From NCBI GenBank assembly GCA_937864535.1, contig CALMJS010000015.1:215670-279669 (forward strand): a stretch of DNA of 64,000 nucleotides. The letters are read 5' to 3'. The position numbers and the translations under genes are program-made. Of this stretch, positions 33,654 through 42,324 are shown piece by piece; the first letter of the stretch is position 1, and each line of letters begins with the position of its first letter. Under the pieces are notes generated by a model. It was not told the DNA's origin, made no database searches, and saw nothing but the letters and a program-made list of their open reading frames with translations. Origin of the DNA: an uncultured Paracoccaceae bacterium. Lineage in GTDB: Bacteria > Pseudomonadota > Alphaproteobacteria > Rhodobacterales > Rhodobacteraceae.

Positions 33654-34031
33654 TTATTCGTCGCCGAGGGCTTTGTAGTTGGTGACTTCGGCGATACGAG
33701 CCGACTTACCGCGACGGGTGCGCAGGTAGTACAGCTTGGAACGACGGACGCGACCACGACGGACAACCTCGATCGAATCGATGTTGGTCGAGTACAGCGG
33801 GAACACGCGTTCTACGCCTTCACCAAAGGAAATCTTGCGAACGGTGAACGAACCGGCAATGCCCTTGCCGTTCTTACGGCTGATGCAAACGCCTTCGTAC
33901 ATCTGCACACGGGTGCGGGTGCCTTCGGTCACTTTGTAGCCAACGCGAATGGTGTCGCCAGCTTTGAAATCGGGGATGGTTTTCCCCAGGGCGGCGATTT
34001 GTTCCGCCTCGATCTGTGCGATCAGATTCAT
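33654..34031 (-). CDS. rplS: 50S ribosomal protein L19
   Basis: 125-aa protein at the 30S/50S interface. The start at 34031 gives the canonical [13 protein letters not shown] and has a GGAGA site 7 bases upstream. Conserved [17 protein letters not shown] (here [13 protein letters not shown]) and RRSKLYYLR blocks are present. In most bacteria trmD lies directly upstream. Here trmD is about 940 bases away, with a nuclease gene and an apparent decayed trmD tail in between. Confidence 0.97.
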   Translation of the reverse strand: MNLIAQIEAEQIAALGKTIPDFKAGDTIRVGYKVTEGTRTRVQMYEGVCISRKNGKGIAGSFTVRKISFGEGVERVFPLYSTNIDSIEVVRRGRVRRSKLYYLRTRRGKSARIAEVTNYKALGDE

Positions 34032-34348
34032 CTGATCATCTCCTATCTGCTTGCGGTATATCCGCAAAGTTTCTCACGGCCTCAGAGCTCTCGGTCTTCT
34101 TCCGGGTCCGCAGATGCGCCCGCCAGAGTTCAGGTCGTCTTCTTTGTGTCCGCGCCCTTTGCCCGAAAACCCTCGAAGAAGAGGGGTGTAGCAATAGAAA
34201 ACGGGCCTAGTGGAATCAGCGATCCCCTAGACAGGGCGCGTATAGGCGAAAGGGGGCGAAGGGGCAAGGGGAGGATCGGGCCAACGGGGTTGTCAGCACT
34301 GTGTTTTCTATTAATGGTGGAATTCTTATTTCCACGGACGATTGACAG
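34032..34348. other. Intergenic region between rplS and the nuclease gene
   Basis: 317 bases without an intact gene. At 34082-34140 it holds the apparent remnant of a trmD 3' end. Beyond that, 34165-34348 shows GA-rich runs and no recognisable element. A minus-strand open frame covers part of it, but it runs through the nuclease gene and has no ribosome site or family. Confidence 0.5.
34082..34140 (-). pseudogene. Decayed 3' end of a trmD copy upstream of rplS
   Basis: On the minus strand 34140-34108 reads RRPELWRAHLR, matching the RRPDMWERY tail of the intact TrmD in the window. After loss of one base near 34108 the next frame reads DPEEDREL and stops at 34082-34084, a tail that looks right for alphaproteobacterial TrmD. 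It sits 51 bases before rplS, where trmD is expected to end. I read it as the old end of trmD, separated by an insertion. Only about 20 codons remain, so this is an inference. Confidence 0.5.
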
Positions 34349-34975
34349 ATGTTCTTTAAGATTCTTCGCATTTTGCTCCAAGGCGGGAGCGGGCGGCCAA
34401 CTAAACCACGGCGGCAGGCCCAACCCAAACCACTCCGGCAGACCCAATCTGAAACGATTGTCGTTACCAAAGTCGACATTCGCGAACGTTACGATGAAGA
34501 ACGGGCGATCAGCCAAGACGGAACCGAAACCGCAGTCGTAGGTGGCGTAACGACTGTTGTGACCGCTCAGGTCACTACGCAGACAATTGAGACGCAGATT
34601 TTGTCCGGGCGGTGTTACGTCATTGATGGCGATACGATTACGATTGCCGGCCAAAATATTAGGTTATTCGGTATCGACGCCCCTGAACTTGACGATCCCT
34701 ACGGGAAAATCTCGAAGCAAAAATTAATGCAGCTCTGTGCCGGTCAAAAAATAAAGGCTGTTTGCACAGGCGACCTTTCCCACGAGAGACAGGTTGCGAA
34801 ATGCTATCTTGCTGATGGTAGAGATCTATCTGCCGAAATGGTCAAAAACGGCATGGCAATCGATTGGCCCAAATATTCCGGGGGAGCATATCGGCATTTG
34901 GAACCTGACGGGGTACGCAAAAAACTCTGGCGCTGTGTTGCCCGGCAAAACGGCCGAATGCCTGCAAACACCTAG
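34349..34975 (+). CDS. Thermonuclease-family (SNase-fold) protein
   Basis: 208 aa. A basic N-terminus with a polar, Thr/Gln/Val-rich linker (1-85), then a staphylococcal-nuclease-like OB fold with VIDGDTITI, NIRLFGIDAPE and DGRDLSAEMVKNG. Arginines matching the two catalytic Arg are present (IRLFG and HERQVAK). The position of the catalytic Glu (YGxEA in classical enzymes) reads YGKIS, so classical nuclease activity is doubtful. Base composition is clearly lower in GC than its neighbours. The TAG stop overlaps the convergent trmD stop by 2 bases. It appears inserted into the trmD-rplS unit. Confidence 0.85.
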   Translation: MFFKILRILLQGGSGRPTKPRRQAQPKPLRQTQSETIVVTKVDIRERYDEERAISQDGTETAVVGGVTTVVTAQVTTQTIETQILSGRCYVIDGDTITIAGQNIRLFGIDAPELDDPYGKISKQKLMQLCAGQKIKAVCTGDLSHERQVAKCYLADGRDLSAEMVKNGMAIDWPKYSGGAYRHLEPDGVRKKLWRCVARQNGRMPANT

Positions 34976-35790
34976 TCCCGATACCTCTCCCACATATCCG
35001 GCCGTCTCTCCTTGGTAATCTCCTCGGCCTTCTCTTTCCGCCATTTTTCGATGTTGCCGTGGTGGCCGGACATGAGGACTTCGGGGATGGACAGGCCGCG
35101 CCATTCGGCGGGGCGGGTGTATTGCGGGTGTTCCAGCAGGCCGTTGGAATGGCTCTCGTCCTCGATGCTCTCGGCGTTGCCCAGCACACCGGGCAGCAGG
35201 CGGACGGTGGCGTCGATCATCGCCTGCGCGGCGATTTCACCGCCGGTCAGGACGAAATCACCGAGTGAGACCTCTTGGATGCGGTAGGCGTCGATCACGC
35301 GCTGGTCGATGCCTTCGAACCGGCCACAGATCATGGTCAGACCGTCGTAGGAGGCCCATTCGCGTGCCATCGCCTGATCGAAACGCTTGCCGCGCGGGGA
35401 CAGGTAGATCAGGGGCATGTGGCCACGTGCAAAGCTGCCCGCGTGCTGGATCGCGGCGTCCAGAACATCGGGGCGGATCACCATGCCCGCGCCGCCGCCT
35501 GCGGGGGTGTCATCCACGTTGCGGTGTTTGCCGACGCCAAAGTCGCGCAGATGGATCGTGCGCAACGCCCATTGATTGTCGCGCAGGGCCTTGCCGGTCA
35601 GGCTCTCGCCCAAGACACCGGGGAAGGCTTCGGGAAAGAGGGTGATGATCTGCGCGGTCCACGTGCCGACCCATTCCGGCGCCTCGGTCAGCAGGTCGCG
35701 CGGTTGCAGGGTGGGGCGCAGCACCTTGCGGCCCAGGGATTTGGGCGACTGCGGTTCGGTCGGGGCGTTGGCGTTGGCGTCATCGGTCAT
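34972..35790 (-). CDS. trmD: tRNA (guanine37-N1)-methyltransferase
   Basis: 272-aa SPOUT methyltransferase making m1G37 in tRNA. It has LFPEAFPGVLGESLTGKAL, the knot region ICGRFEGIDQRVID and SLGDFVLTGGE, and the substrate loop DESHSNGLLEHPQYTRP. An N-terminal extension of about 43 residues (proline-rich) precedes the domain. The C-terminus stops at RRPDMWERYRD, slightly short. The sequence coding for a longer tail appears in decayed form next to rplS. It converges with the nuclease gene at shared stop codons. Confidence 0.95.
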   Translation of the reverse strand: MTDDANANAPTEPQSPKSLGRKVLRPTLQPRDLLTEAPEWVGTWTAQIITLFPEAFPGVLGESLTGKALRDNQWALRTIHLRDFGVGKHRNVDDTPAGGGAGMVIRPDVLDAAIQHAGSFARGHMPLIYLSPRGKRFDQAMAREWASYDGLTMICGRFEGIDQRVIDAYRIQEVSLGDFVLTGGEIAAQAMIDATVRLLPGVLGNAESIEDESHSNGLLEHPQYTRPAEWRGLSIPEVLMSGHHGNIEKWRKEKAEEITKERRPDMWERYRD

Positions 35791-35825
35791 GGGGATGTCC
35801 TACCGTATCTCAGGCATGCAGGGAA

Positions 35826-36629
35826 CTAACCACGCGTCCATCCGGCCAGTCCGGCCTGTTTCGACAGGCGGTCCTTTTCAGCCTTGAGCGCGTCGTCAGT
35901 CAGATCAGAGCGGTTGAGCCGCAGAAACTCCGGCCAGAGGTCGTCATCGGGCCCCAGATTGCCAGGGGCGACGGTTTCCCAGCCATCCAGAGGATCAGGC
36001 CAATCGAAAGAGGCCAGCAACGCGCCGCCGGGGCCTTGGGGGTGGGTCTGCGCCTGTTCCAGCGGCAGGAGCGTCGGGGCGCGGCGCAAGTCAGAGGCCA
36101 TCGCGGCAACGATCGGCGCAAAATCCGCGGCGGCGGAAAACTGCGCCTGAAATGCGGGCCAATCCAGCACCATGCGGTGGCCGCGCAGGTGGTGGCGATA
36201 GGCCGACCAGAGCCAATGTACCGGATCGCGGGTGGTCAACGTGACCCGCACATCATCGGTGGCAAAGCGGTTCGACAGGAACCCGACCAGATAGGACAGG
36301 ATGACGGGCGCGGCGCTGTAGTCGGCGACGCCGGGCCAGCCGGGCAGGTGTCCCGACAGCCCCTCGCACGAGATCAGGATATCGCGGCCATCCTCCGGAA
36401 CATCGGCAAATATTTGGTCCAGCGCCTCGGACATATCCAGTAGCACCAAGGGGTTGCCGGTTTTCGAAAACCGCAGGGCAAGGCTGGCCACCGGTTTGAG
36501 ATGCCGGAGCATGAACAGATGCGCGCGGCTCTCTATCCGGGATTTGTTGCGCCACAGAAAATGCTGGGTCGTGCTGGTGCCGGTTTTGTGAAAGCCCGGA
36601 TGGATCAGCACCCGGCGAAAGTCATTCAT
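35826..36629 (-). CDS. Sulfotransferase-like P-loop protein
   Basis: 267-aa protein with an N-terminal nucleotide-binding loop [11 protein letters not shown] (residues 10-20), which resembles the 5'-phosphosulfate loop of PAPS-dependent sulfotransferases, and [19 protein letters not shown] (about residues 131-149), resembling the 3'-phosphate motif. The acceptor is unknown. It sits between trmD and rimM, overlapping the rimM start region by 8 bases, so it is translated within a tRNA/ribosome maturation operon without an obvious functional link. Confidence 0.75.
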   Translation of the reverse strand: MNDFRRVLIHPGFHKTGTSTTQHFLWRNKSRIESRAHLFMLRHLKPVASLALRFSKTGNPLVLLDMSEALDQIFADVPEDGRDILISCEGLSGHLPGWPGVADYSAAPVILSYLVGFLSNRFATDDVRVTLTTRDPVHWLWSAYRHHLRGHRMVLDWPAFQAQFSAAADFAPIVAAMASDLRRAPTLLPLEQAQTHPQGPGGALLASFDWPDPLDGWETVAPGNLGPDDDLWPEFLRLNRSDLTDDALKAEKDRLSKQAGLAGWTRG

Positions 36630-37134
36630 CCGGAAACAGTCCCGCAGGCGGATCGGCGATGATGCGCCCGGCGGTCAGATCGACGGTCGGCACTGCCGCC
36701 TGGGTAAAGGGCAGCAGGACGGTGGTTTTGTACCCCGGCTTGTGGATTTCCAGCAGATCGGTGGCCCCGTGGTTCATCACCGACTTGACGTGGCCCAGTT
36801 CATTGCCGCCCGTGTCGAACACCGCGAGGCCGATGAGGTCCGCGTGATAGAATTCGTCGTCCGGCAGGTTCGGCAACTTGGTCCGGTCGGCATAGAGATC
36901 CGTGCCCTTGAGAGCGTCCGCGTCCTCTTTGGTGACGATACCGTCGACGCGGGCAATCAGCGCATTGGCCGCCGAGCCAGTCAACACCACCGTGGGAAAG
37001 CTGCGCCCGTCGGCGGTGAACAGCGGCGTGTAGTCCGCAATTGCCGCCGGATCGGCGCAGTAGGATTTCAGGCGGACTTCGCCCTTGACGCCAAAGGCGC
37101 CCGCGATGGCTCCGACGATGACGCGATCTGTCAT
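36622..37134 (-). CDS. rimM: Ribosome maturation factor RimM
   Basis: 170-aa 16S rRNA processing factor that binds S19 during 30S head assembly. The N-terminal RimM domain starts [21 protein letters not shown], the central block [14 protein letters not shown] leads into the PRC-barrel, and the end is [21 protein letters not shown]. It is preceded by bluB after 4 bases and overlaps the sulfotransferase-like gene by 8 bases. Confidence 0.96.
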   Translation of the reverse strand: MTDRVIVGAIAGAFGVKGEVRLKSYCADPAAIADYTPLFTADGRSFPTVVLTGSAANALIARVDGIVTKEDADALKGTDLYADRTKLPNLPDDEFYHADLIGLAVFDTGGNELGHVKSVMNHGATDLLEIHKPGYKTTVLLPFTQAAVPTVDLTAGRIIADPPAGLFPDE

Positions 37135-37138
37135 GGTT

Positions 37139-37768
37139 CTACCTATTCAACATCTCTGGCAGGGCCTGCCGTTTTTCCCAACCGACCTTTTCCAGTTCGG
37201 GCCGGTCGTCTTCGGTTTCGGGATAGCCGATACAGAAATAGCCGATCAACCGCCAGCCTGCCGGAATGGTCAAATCCTGCGCCAGCCGGTCCGGGTCCAA
37301 AATCGACACCCAGCCCATGCCGATCCCGTGCGATCGCAGCGCCAGCCAGAACTGCATGACCGCAGAGACACAGGAATAGGCCCGCATTTCCGGCATGGTG
37401 CCCGCGCCCAGCCCCTTACCCTTGGTGGTGGTGTCATCGCACCAGACGGCGATATGGACGGGGGCCTGTTCCATCCCCGACAGTTTGAGGCCCGCATAGA
37501 GGCGGGCATCATCGCCGCTATACCCCGCAAGGGCATCTGCATTGGCAGTCCGGAAATTGTCGCGTGCGGCTGCCCGTGCAGCGTCGCTACCGACGATCAC
37601 GATCCGCCAGGGTTCGGACAGTCCGACCGAGGGCGCAAACGAAAAACTCCGCAGGCACAGATCCAGCGTGTCATCGGGAATCGGATCGGTTTTGAAATGG
37701 CGCACATCCCGGCGCATGCGTAGCAAATGCCACAGACGATCGCGGAAATCGGCGTCAAAGCCTGTCAT
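37139..37768 (-). CDS. bluB: 5,6-dimethylbenzimidazole synthase
   Basis: 209-aa flavin-dependent nitroreductase-fold enzyme that fragments FMNH2 with O2 to make the lower ligand of vitamin B12. Family motifs are [32 protein letters not shown] and [13 protein letters not shown]. The start at 37768 has an AAAGGAG site. It is inserted between rpsP and rimM, which are usually adjacent. No other cobalamin gene lies in the window. Confidence 0.93.
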   Translation of the reverse strand: MTGFDADFRDRLWHLLRMRRDVRHFKTDPIPDDTLDLCLRSFSFAPSVGLSEPWRIVIVGSDAARAAARDNFRTANADALAGYSGDDARLYAGLKLSGMEQAPVHIAVWCDDTTTKGKGLGAGTMPEMRAYSCVSAVMQFWLALRSHGIGMGWVSILDPDRLAQDLTIPAGWRLIGYFCIGYPETEDDRPELEKVGWEKRQALPEMLNR

Positions 37769-37829
37769 GCGTGGGCTCCTTTGTGGGTAACATACCGCGA
37801 TGTCGCCAACAAAACAGCCCCAAAGGGTG

Positions 37830-37853
37830 CCCGCCCCCAAGGGGACGGGCGGG
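37830..37853 (-). terminator. Possible terminator after rpsP
   Basis: Stem CCCGCCC / GGGCGGG (37830-37836 with 37847-37853) and a 10-base loop, 6 bases beyond the rpsP stop. The T-rich part on the minus strand (TGTTTTGTTG) comes only about 11 bases later, so termination may be weak and bluB could be reached by read-through. Confidence 0.4.
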
Positions 37854-37858
37854 TCCGA

Positions 37859-38215
37859 TTATTCTTCGGCAGCGGCGGCAGCGGCTTTTTCAGCCTTGGC
37901 CTTGGCGCGGTCCTGAGCAGCTTTGCCCGGAACGGCTTTCTTGGGGTTGTTGCGAACGGTCTTGGCAACAACGCCAGCAGCTTCGAGGAAGCGGGCGACT
38001 CGGTCGGTCGGCTGGGCGCCCTGCGACAGCCAGTACTGGACGCGCTCGATGTTCAGTTTGACGCGGTCTTCGCTGTCCTTGGCCAGCAGCGGGTTGTAGA
38101 TGCCCAGCTTCTCGATGAAGCGACCGTCGCGCGGCATGCGCGAGTCGGAGGCGACGACCGAGTAGAACGGACGCTTTTTCGAGCCGCCACGGGCGAGACG
38201 AATTTTCATAGCCAT
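37859..38215 (-). CDS. rpsP: 30S ribosomal protein S16
   Basis: 118-aa ribosomal protein beginning [19 protein letters not shown], with the typical alphaproteobacterial Ala/Lys-rich C-terminal tail (from about residue 95). The ribosome site AAAGGAG is strong. It follows a chorismate mutase gene on the same strand after 40 bases. Confidence 0.97.
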   Translation of the reverse strand: MAMKIRLARGGSKKRPFYSVVASDSRMPRDGRFIEKLGIYNPLLAKDSEDRVKLNIERVQYWLSQGAQPTDRVARFLEAAGVVAKTVRNNPKKAVPGKAAQDRAKAKAEKAAAAAAEE

Positions 38216-38255
38216 GGGTGTATCTCCTTTGAATGGCGATGGTGACGGCGGGCCG

Positions 38256-38552
38256 TCAGGATTGGTGTTGTTCGTGGTGTTTGATCACTTCCTGAATAAT
38301 GAAATTCAGGAATTTCTTAGCGAATTCAGGGTCCAGATCGGCCTGCTCCGCAAGGTCGGTCAACCGCTTGATCTGTGCCTCTTCGCGCACGGGATCAGAC
38401 GGAGGAAGTTCGTATTCAGCCTTGAGCTTGCCCACGGCTTGCGTGTGTTTGAACCGCTCTGCCAGCGTGAACACCAGAATGGCGTCCAGCCGGTCGATGC
38501 TTTCGCGGTGTCCCTTGAGCAGCGCCGCAGCGCGAGTAGTGGCGTCGGTCAT
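38256..38552 (-). CDS. Chorismate mutase, AroQ type
   Basis: 98-aa all-helical monofunctional chorismate mutase converting chorismate to prephenate for Phe/Tyr synthesis. [19 protein letters not shown] contains the conserved helix-1 residues, and [18 protein letters not shown] the substrate-binding Lys and Arg. It lies between a GNAT gene (gap 9 bases) and rpsP, as in other Rhodobacterales, and is probably co-transcribed with ffh downstream to rpsP. Confidence 0.92.
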   Translation of the reverse strand: MTDATTRAAALLKGHRESIDRLDAILVFTLAERFKHTQAVGKLKAEYELPPSDPVREEAQIKRLTDLAEQADLDPEFAKKFLNFIIQEVIKHHEQHQS

Positions 38553-38561
38553 AGCGTCCTC

Positions 38562-39131
38562 TTAGGCAGTCGGGAGATCGGGGGCATAGCGATAGGCAAC
38601 GCAGCCCGCGTGATCGACGGTTTCATCGCGCACGCCGCCCAGCTTTTCGGCCAATGCGATGGCGCGGGCATTGTCGGGGTGAATGTAGCTGACCATCGTC
38701 GGCCAGCTGAGCGCGTTAAAGGCATTGTTGCGGGCGCTGCGAGCGGCCTCAAAGGCGTAGCCCTGACCTTCGAATTCCGGCAGGAACAGGAACCCCAGTT
38801 CGGGTTCCGGGTCGCCAAATTCATGATCGAGCATCACAAAGCCCAGCGTCACCATATCGTCGTTGCGCTCGACCGTCCAAAGACCGGCGCCGCGCAGCAT
38901 CCAGCCGGCAACCAGCTGGTTGAAATCGAGCCAGGCATCGTCTCGGGTCATCGGGCCGTCGACATATTTGCCAACCTCGGTGCAAACGATGCGGGCATAG
39001 TCTTCGAAATCGGTGATCCGGGGCGCACGCAGGGTGACGCGGTCCAGGGCGATGCGGGGCAGGGACCCCAGAATACGGTCAGTCGCTACTGCGGCTTGGC
39101 CTTCGGGTTCGGTTTCCCAAGGACGGCTCAT
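38562..39131 (-). CDS. GNAT-family N-acetyltransferase (RimJ/RimL-like)
   Basis: 189-aa acetyltransferase of the Acetyltransf_3 type. LDRVTLRAPRITDFEDYARI opens the fold, ELGFLFLPEFEGQGYAFEAA carries the acetyl-CoA loop (EGQGYA), and IHPDNARAIALAEKLGG is the conserved C-terminal block. Substrate unknown. The start at 39131 overlaps the stop of the upstream GNAT gene (ATGA), so the pair is translationally coupled and probably arose by duplication. Confidence 0.9.
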   Translation of the reverse strand: MSRPWETEPEGQAAVATDRILGSLPRIALDRVTLRAPRITDFEDYARIVCTEVGKYVDGPMTRDDAWLDFNQLVAGWMLRGAGLWTVERNDDMVTLGFVMLDHEFGDPEPELGFLFLPEFEGQGYAFEAARSARNNAFNALSWPTMVSYIHPDNARAIALAEKLGGVRDETVDHAGCVAYRYAPDLPTA

Positions 39132-39643
39132 TTCACTTCCTCCGGTTTGGGGTGGCGATAGACCCAGCAGGACTTGCCTTCTGGCATGGCGGCAGCAGGG
39201 TCCAGAACGGCGCCCAGTTTTTCCGCCAATCGGGCCGAGCGCGTGTTGCCGACGCCGACATAGGACACGGCGGTTTGCCATCCCAGCCGGGCATAGGCAT
39301 GGTCGATGGCGGCACGCGCGGCCTCGGTCGCGATTCCGGTCCCTTCCACAGCCGGGTCCCAGACCATCCAGCCGATTTCGGTTTCCGGCCAATCATTCGG
39401 GAACCACGGGCCGATCATCGCCAAGGCACGGTCGTCGCCCTTGCGGGTGACGGTCCACATGCCATAGCCGCGCATGTCCCAGTGACCGATTTCGGTGGCC
39501 AATGCCCGCCACGCCTTGCCCTCGGTCAAGGGGCCGCCAACGCCAGCCGAACGGTCCGACGTAAAGAATGCCACAGCGGCATCCACGTCCGACACGTTGG
39601 GTTTGCGCAGGATCAGGCGCGAGGTTTCGAGCACGGTCAGCAT
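39128..39643 (-). CDS. GNAT-family N-acetyltransferase (RimJ/RimL-like)
   Basis: 171-aa paralogue of the next gene. LETSRLILRKPNVSDVDA opens the domain, EIGWMVWDPAVEGTGIATEAA carries the acetyl-CoA loop, and VGVGNTRSARLAEKLGAV is the C-terminal block. Substrate unknown. It begins 3 bases after the ffh stop and overlaps the following GNAT gene by 4 bases. Confidence 0.9.
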   Translation of the reverse strand: MLTVLETSRLILRKPNVSDVDAAVAFFTSDRSAGVGGPLTEGKAWRALATEIGHWDMRGYGMWTVTRKGDDRALAMIGPWFPNDWPETEIGWMVWDPAVEGTGIATEAARAAIDHAYARLGWQTAVSYVGVGNTRSARLAEKLGAVLDPAAAMPEGKSCWVYRHPKPEEVK

Positions 39644-39646
39644 CGG

Positions 39647-41164
39647 TTACTTTTTCTTGCCCATGATGCCGGACAGGTTGCCCAGACCGCCCAAGCCGCC
39701 CATTCCACCCATACCGCCCAGACCCGGGAGCTTGCCCGACTGGCCCAGTAATTTGGCGGCCTCCTGCATGGCCTTGGGGTCGTTCATATCGGGCATGCCT
39801 TCGGGCATACCGCCCTTGCCGAACATCTGTTTGATGGCGGACTTGAGTGCGCCGCCTTTGCCCATTGCGCCCATCTTCTTCATCATGTCGGCCATCTGCT
39901 TTTGCTGCTTGAGCAGCTTGTTCAGTTCCGACACTTCCAGACCGGCCCCGGCTGCGACCCGCTTTTTGCGGCTGGCCTGCATCAGGTCGGGATTGGCGCG
40001 TTCGACTTTGGTCATCGAGTTGATCAGGGCGATCTGGCGGCGGAGCATGCGGTCATCGAAACCGGCTTCCTTGATTTTGCCAGCGTGTTTCGCCATGCCG
40101 GGCATCATGCCCATCAGGCTCTCCATGCCGCCCATTTTCAGCATCTGTTCCAGCTGCATCTTGAGGTCGTTCATGTTGAAACGGCCCTTCTGGAACCGCT
40201 TCATCATGCGTTCGGCCTGTTCGACCTCCAGCGTGGCCTGCGCCTTTTCGACCAGCGCGACGATGTCGCCCATGCCAAGGATACGGCCCGCGATCCGCTG
40301 CGCCTCAAAGGTTTCCAGCGCGTCCATCTTTTCGCCGAGACCGACGAAACGGATCGGCTTGCCGGTGATCGCCCGCATCGACAGGGCCGCGCCGCCGCGA
40401 CCGTCGCCGTCCATACGGGTCAGGACCACGCCCGACACGCCGATTTTCGCGTCGAATTCGGTCGCCACGTTCACGGCGTCCTGACCGGTCAGACCGTCCA
40501 CCACCAACAGCGTTTCGCGCGGGTTCACCACGTCGCGCACGTCGGCGGCCTGCTGGATCAGCTCTTCGTCGATGTGCAGACGGCCTGCGGTATCGAGGAA
40601 ATAGACGTCATAACCGCCCAAGGACGCTTGGGTTTTCGCACGCTTGGCGATTGCCACAGGGTCTTCGCCCTTGACGATCGGCAGGGTATCGACGCCGATC
40701 TGCTGGCCGAGGATCGCCAACTGTTCCATCGCGGCCGGACGGTTGACGTCGAGAGAGGCCATCAGTACCCGCTTGCCTTCGCGGTCTTTCAGACGCTTGG
40801 CCAGTTTGGCGGTCGTGGTGGTTTTACCCGACCCCTGCAGACCGACCATCAGGATCGGCGCGGGCGGGGTGTCGATTTTCAGGCGCTCTTCGCCATCTTC
40901 GCCAGCCAGAACACGGATCAGTTCGTCATGGACGATCTTGATGACCTGTTGGCCGGGGGTAATGGATTTGGTGACGGCGGCACCGGTGGCCTTGGATTCG
41001 ACAGCCTTGATAAAGCTGCGGGCGACAGGCAGCGACACGTCCGCCTCGAGCAGGGCAACGCGAACTTCGCGCAGGGCGGTTTTGACGTCCTCTTCGGACA
41101 GGGCGCCCTGTTTCGTCAGGCGATCAAAGACTCCGCCAAGGCGTTCGGATAGATTTTCAAACAT
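39647..41164 (-). CDS. ffh: Signal recognition particle GTPase Ffh
   Basis: 505-aa SRP54 homologue that targets nascent membrane proteins. N domain (1-85), G domain with GLQGSGKTTTTAKLA (P-loop), DTAGRL and TRMDGDGRGG, then the methionine-rich M domain that binds SRP RNA and signal peptides (from about 300). The last 45 residues are a Gly/Met-rich tail ending GIMGKKK. Start at 41164 (MFENLSERLGG) with a TAGGAGG ribosome site. It heads the transcript running towards rpsP. Confidence 0.97.
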   Translation of the reverse strand: MFENLSERLGGVFDRLTKQGALSEEDVKTALREVRVALLEADVSLPVARSFIKAVESKATGAAVTKSITPGQQVIKIVHDELIRVLAGEDGEERLKIDTPPAPILMVGLQGSGKTTTTAKLAKRLKDREGKRVLMASLDVNRPAAMEQLAILGQQIGVDTLPIVKGEDPVAIAKRAKTQASLGGYDVYFLDTAGRLHIDEELIQQAADVRDVVNPRETLLVVDGLTGQDAVNVATEFDAKIGVSGVVLTRMDGDGRGGAALSMRAITGKPIRFVGLGEKMDALETFEAQRIAGRILGMGDIVALVEKAQATLEVEQAERMMKRFQKGRFNMNDLKMQLEQMLKMGGMESLMGMMPGMAKHAGKIKEAGFDDRMLRRQIALINSMTKVERANPDLMQASRKKRVAAGAGLEVSELNKLLKQQKQMADMMKKMGAMGKGGALKSAIKQMFGKGGMPEGMPDMNDPKAMQEAAKLLGQSGKLPGLGGMGGMGGLGGLGNLSGIMGKKK

Positions 41165-41445
41165 GCCTGGCCCTCCTAGACCGTTTACATTTGGCCGATA
41201 GATAGGCATCGACCGCTCATTGCTCAATCACGCGCGACCCAAAGAGGTGTGGCGCCCACGGGCGCAACGCGCTGGCGGACGGCGATCCCCCCAAATGGGA
41301 TGGGACCGGAAGACTCGGCTTCCGGGGAAATTACCGCCGCGCTTACGCCGGGATGATGGCAGAGTCAAGCTTTGACGCCGCAAAGGGGGGGCTTGCGATC
41401 CCTGATGACCTGCGTAGATTATCGATCTGTTAAATCGAGGACGTC

Positions 41446-42324
41446 ATGGATCACTGGGACGAAGTGCGCACCGCCTATCAGGTGGCGCGGTTGGGGACGG
41501 TCAGCGGCGCGGCTGATGTCCTTGGGGTGCATCATGCAACGGTCATTCGTCATATCGACGCGCTGGAGTCGCGGCTCGGTGTGAAATTGTTCCAGCGCCA
41601 TGCCCGCGGCTATACCCCGACCGAGGCAGGTCAGGACCTGATGAAGGTGGCCAAGGCGACCGACGATCAGTTCCAGCAGCTGTCAGGACGGATCAAGGGG
41701 CGCGGCGATGCGGTCGAGGGCGACCTGACCGTGACCTCGCTGGCGTCGTTCAGCACGATGTTGACGCCGGTTCTGGTGCGGTTCCAACGGGAAAACCCCG
41801 CCGTTCGCGTTCGATATCTGACAGGCGACCGTCTGTTCCGTCTGGAATACGGCGAGGCGCATGTCGCGATCCGCGCTGGCAATCCGCCCGACCAGCCGGA
41901 CAACGTGGTGCAACCGTTCTTTGCGCAAAAGGTCTGCATGGTCGCGGCCCGCAGCTATGTCGAACGGTTCGGGGCCCCGACGACCGATGCCGACCTGCGC
42001 CTCCATCATTTCGTCAGCCACGACGATGCAGAGAGCCGTGCGCCGTTCCATCGCTGGCTGATGTCCGAGGGCCTGTCGGACAGGATCAGCTATCGCACGA
42101 TGGATAACCGGTCGATGCGCGATGCCATCGCCGCCGGGGCAGGGATCGGATTTCTGCCGCTCTGCGAACTTTCCATGATGCCTGAGGTGCAGAAAATCAT
42201 GGAGCCGCGTGAGGAATGGTCTGGCCGCCTGTGGCTGGTCACGCATGTTGATCTTCATCGCTCGCCCAAGGTTCAGGCGTTCCTACGGTTTCTCAAGGAC
42301 GAATCCCGGACGTGGGAAAACTAG
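41446..42324 (+). CDS. LysR-family transcriptional regulator
   Basis: 292 aa. The N-terminal winged helix-turn-helix reads AYQVARLGTVSGAADVLGVHHATVIRHIDALESRLG; a periplasmic-binding-like effector domain follows. The very short N-terminal arm and HHATVIRHI recognition helix differ from most LysR proteins, which have S-x-P-A-L/V-S in this helix. The target is unknown. It overlaps the downstream transporter frame by 13 bases. It is the only LysR gene in the window, but 37 kb from the LysR-type site at fdsG. Confidence 0.9.
   Translation: MDHWDEVRTAYQVARLGTVSGAADVLGVHHATVIRHIDALESRLGVKLFQRHARGYTPTEAGQDLMKVAKATDDQFQQLSGRIKGRGDAVEGDLTVTSLASFSTMLTPVLVRFQRENPAVRVRYLTGDRLFRLEYGEAHVAIRAGNPPDQPDNVVQPFFAQKVCMVAARSYVERFGAPTTDADLRLHHFVSHDDAESRAPFHRWLMSEGLSDRISYRTMDNRSMRDAIAAGAGIGFLPLCELSMMPEVQKIMEPREEWSGRLWLVTHVDLHRSPKVQAFLRFLKDESRTWEN

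Noticed and set aside
34130..34654. Minus-strand open frame between rplS and the nuclease gene
   Set aside because: It runs through the well-supported nuclease gene, lacks a family and a ribosome site, and its end lies in the presumed trmD relic.
41165..41445. Possible SRP RNA (ffs) or riboswitch next to ffh
   Set aside because: A 7-base hairpin (CCGGAAG / CTTCCGG, 41306-41325) is present, but the conserved SRP RNA loop sequence is not, and no riboswitch core was recognised.
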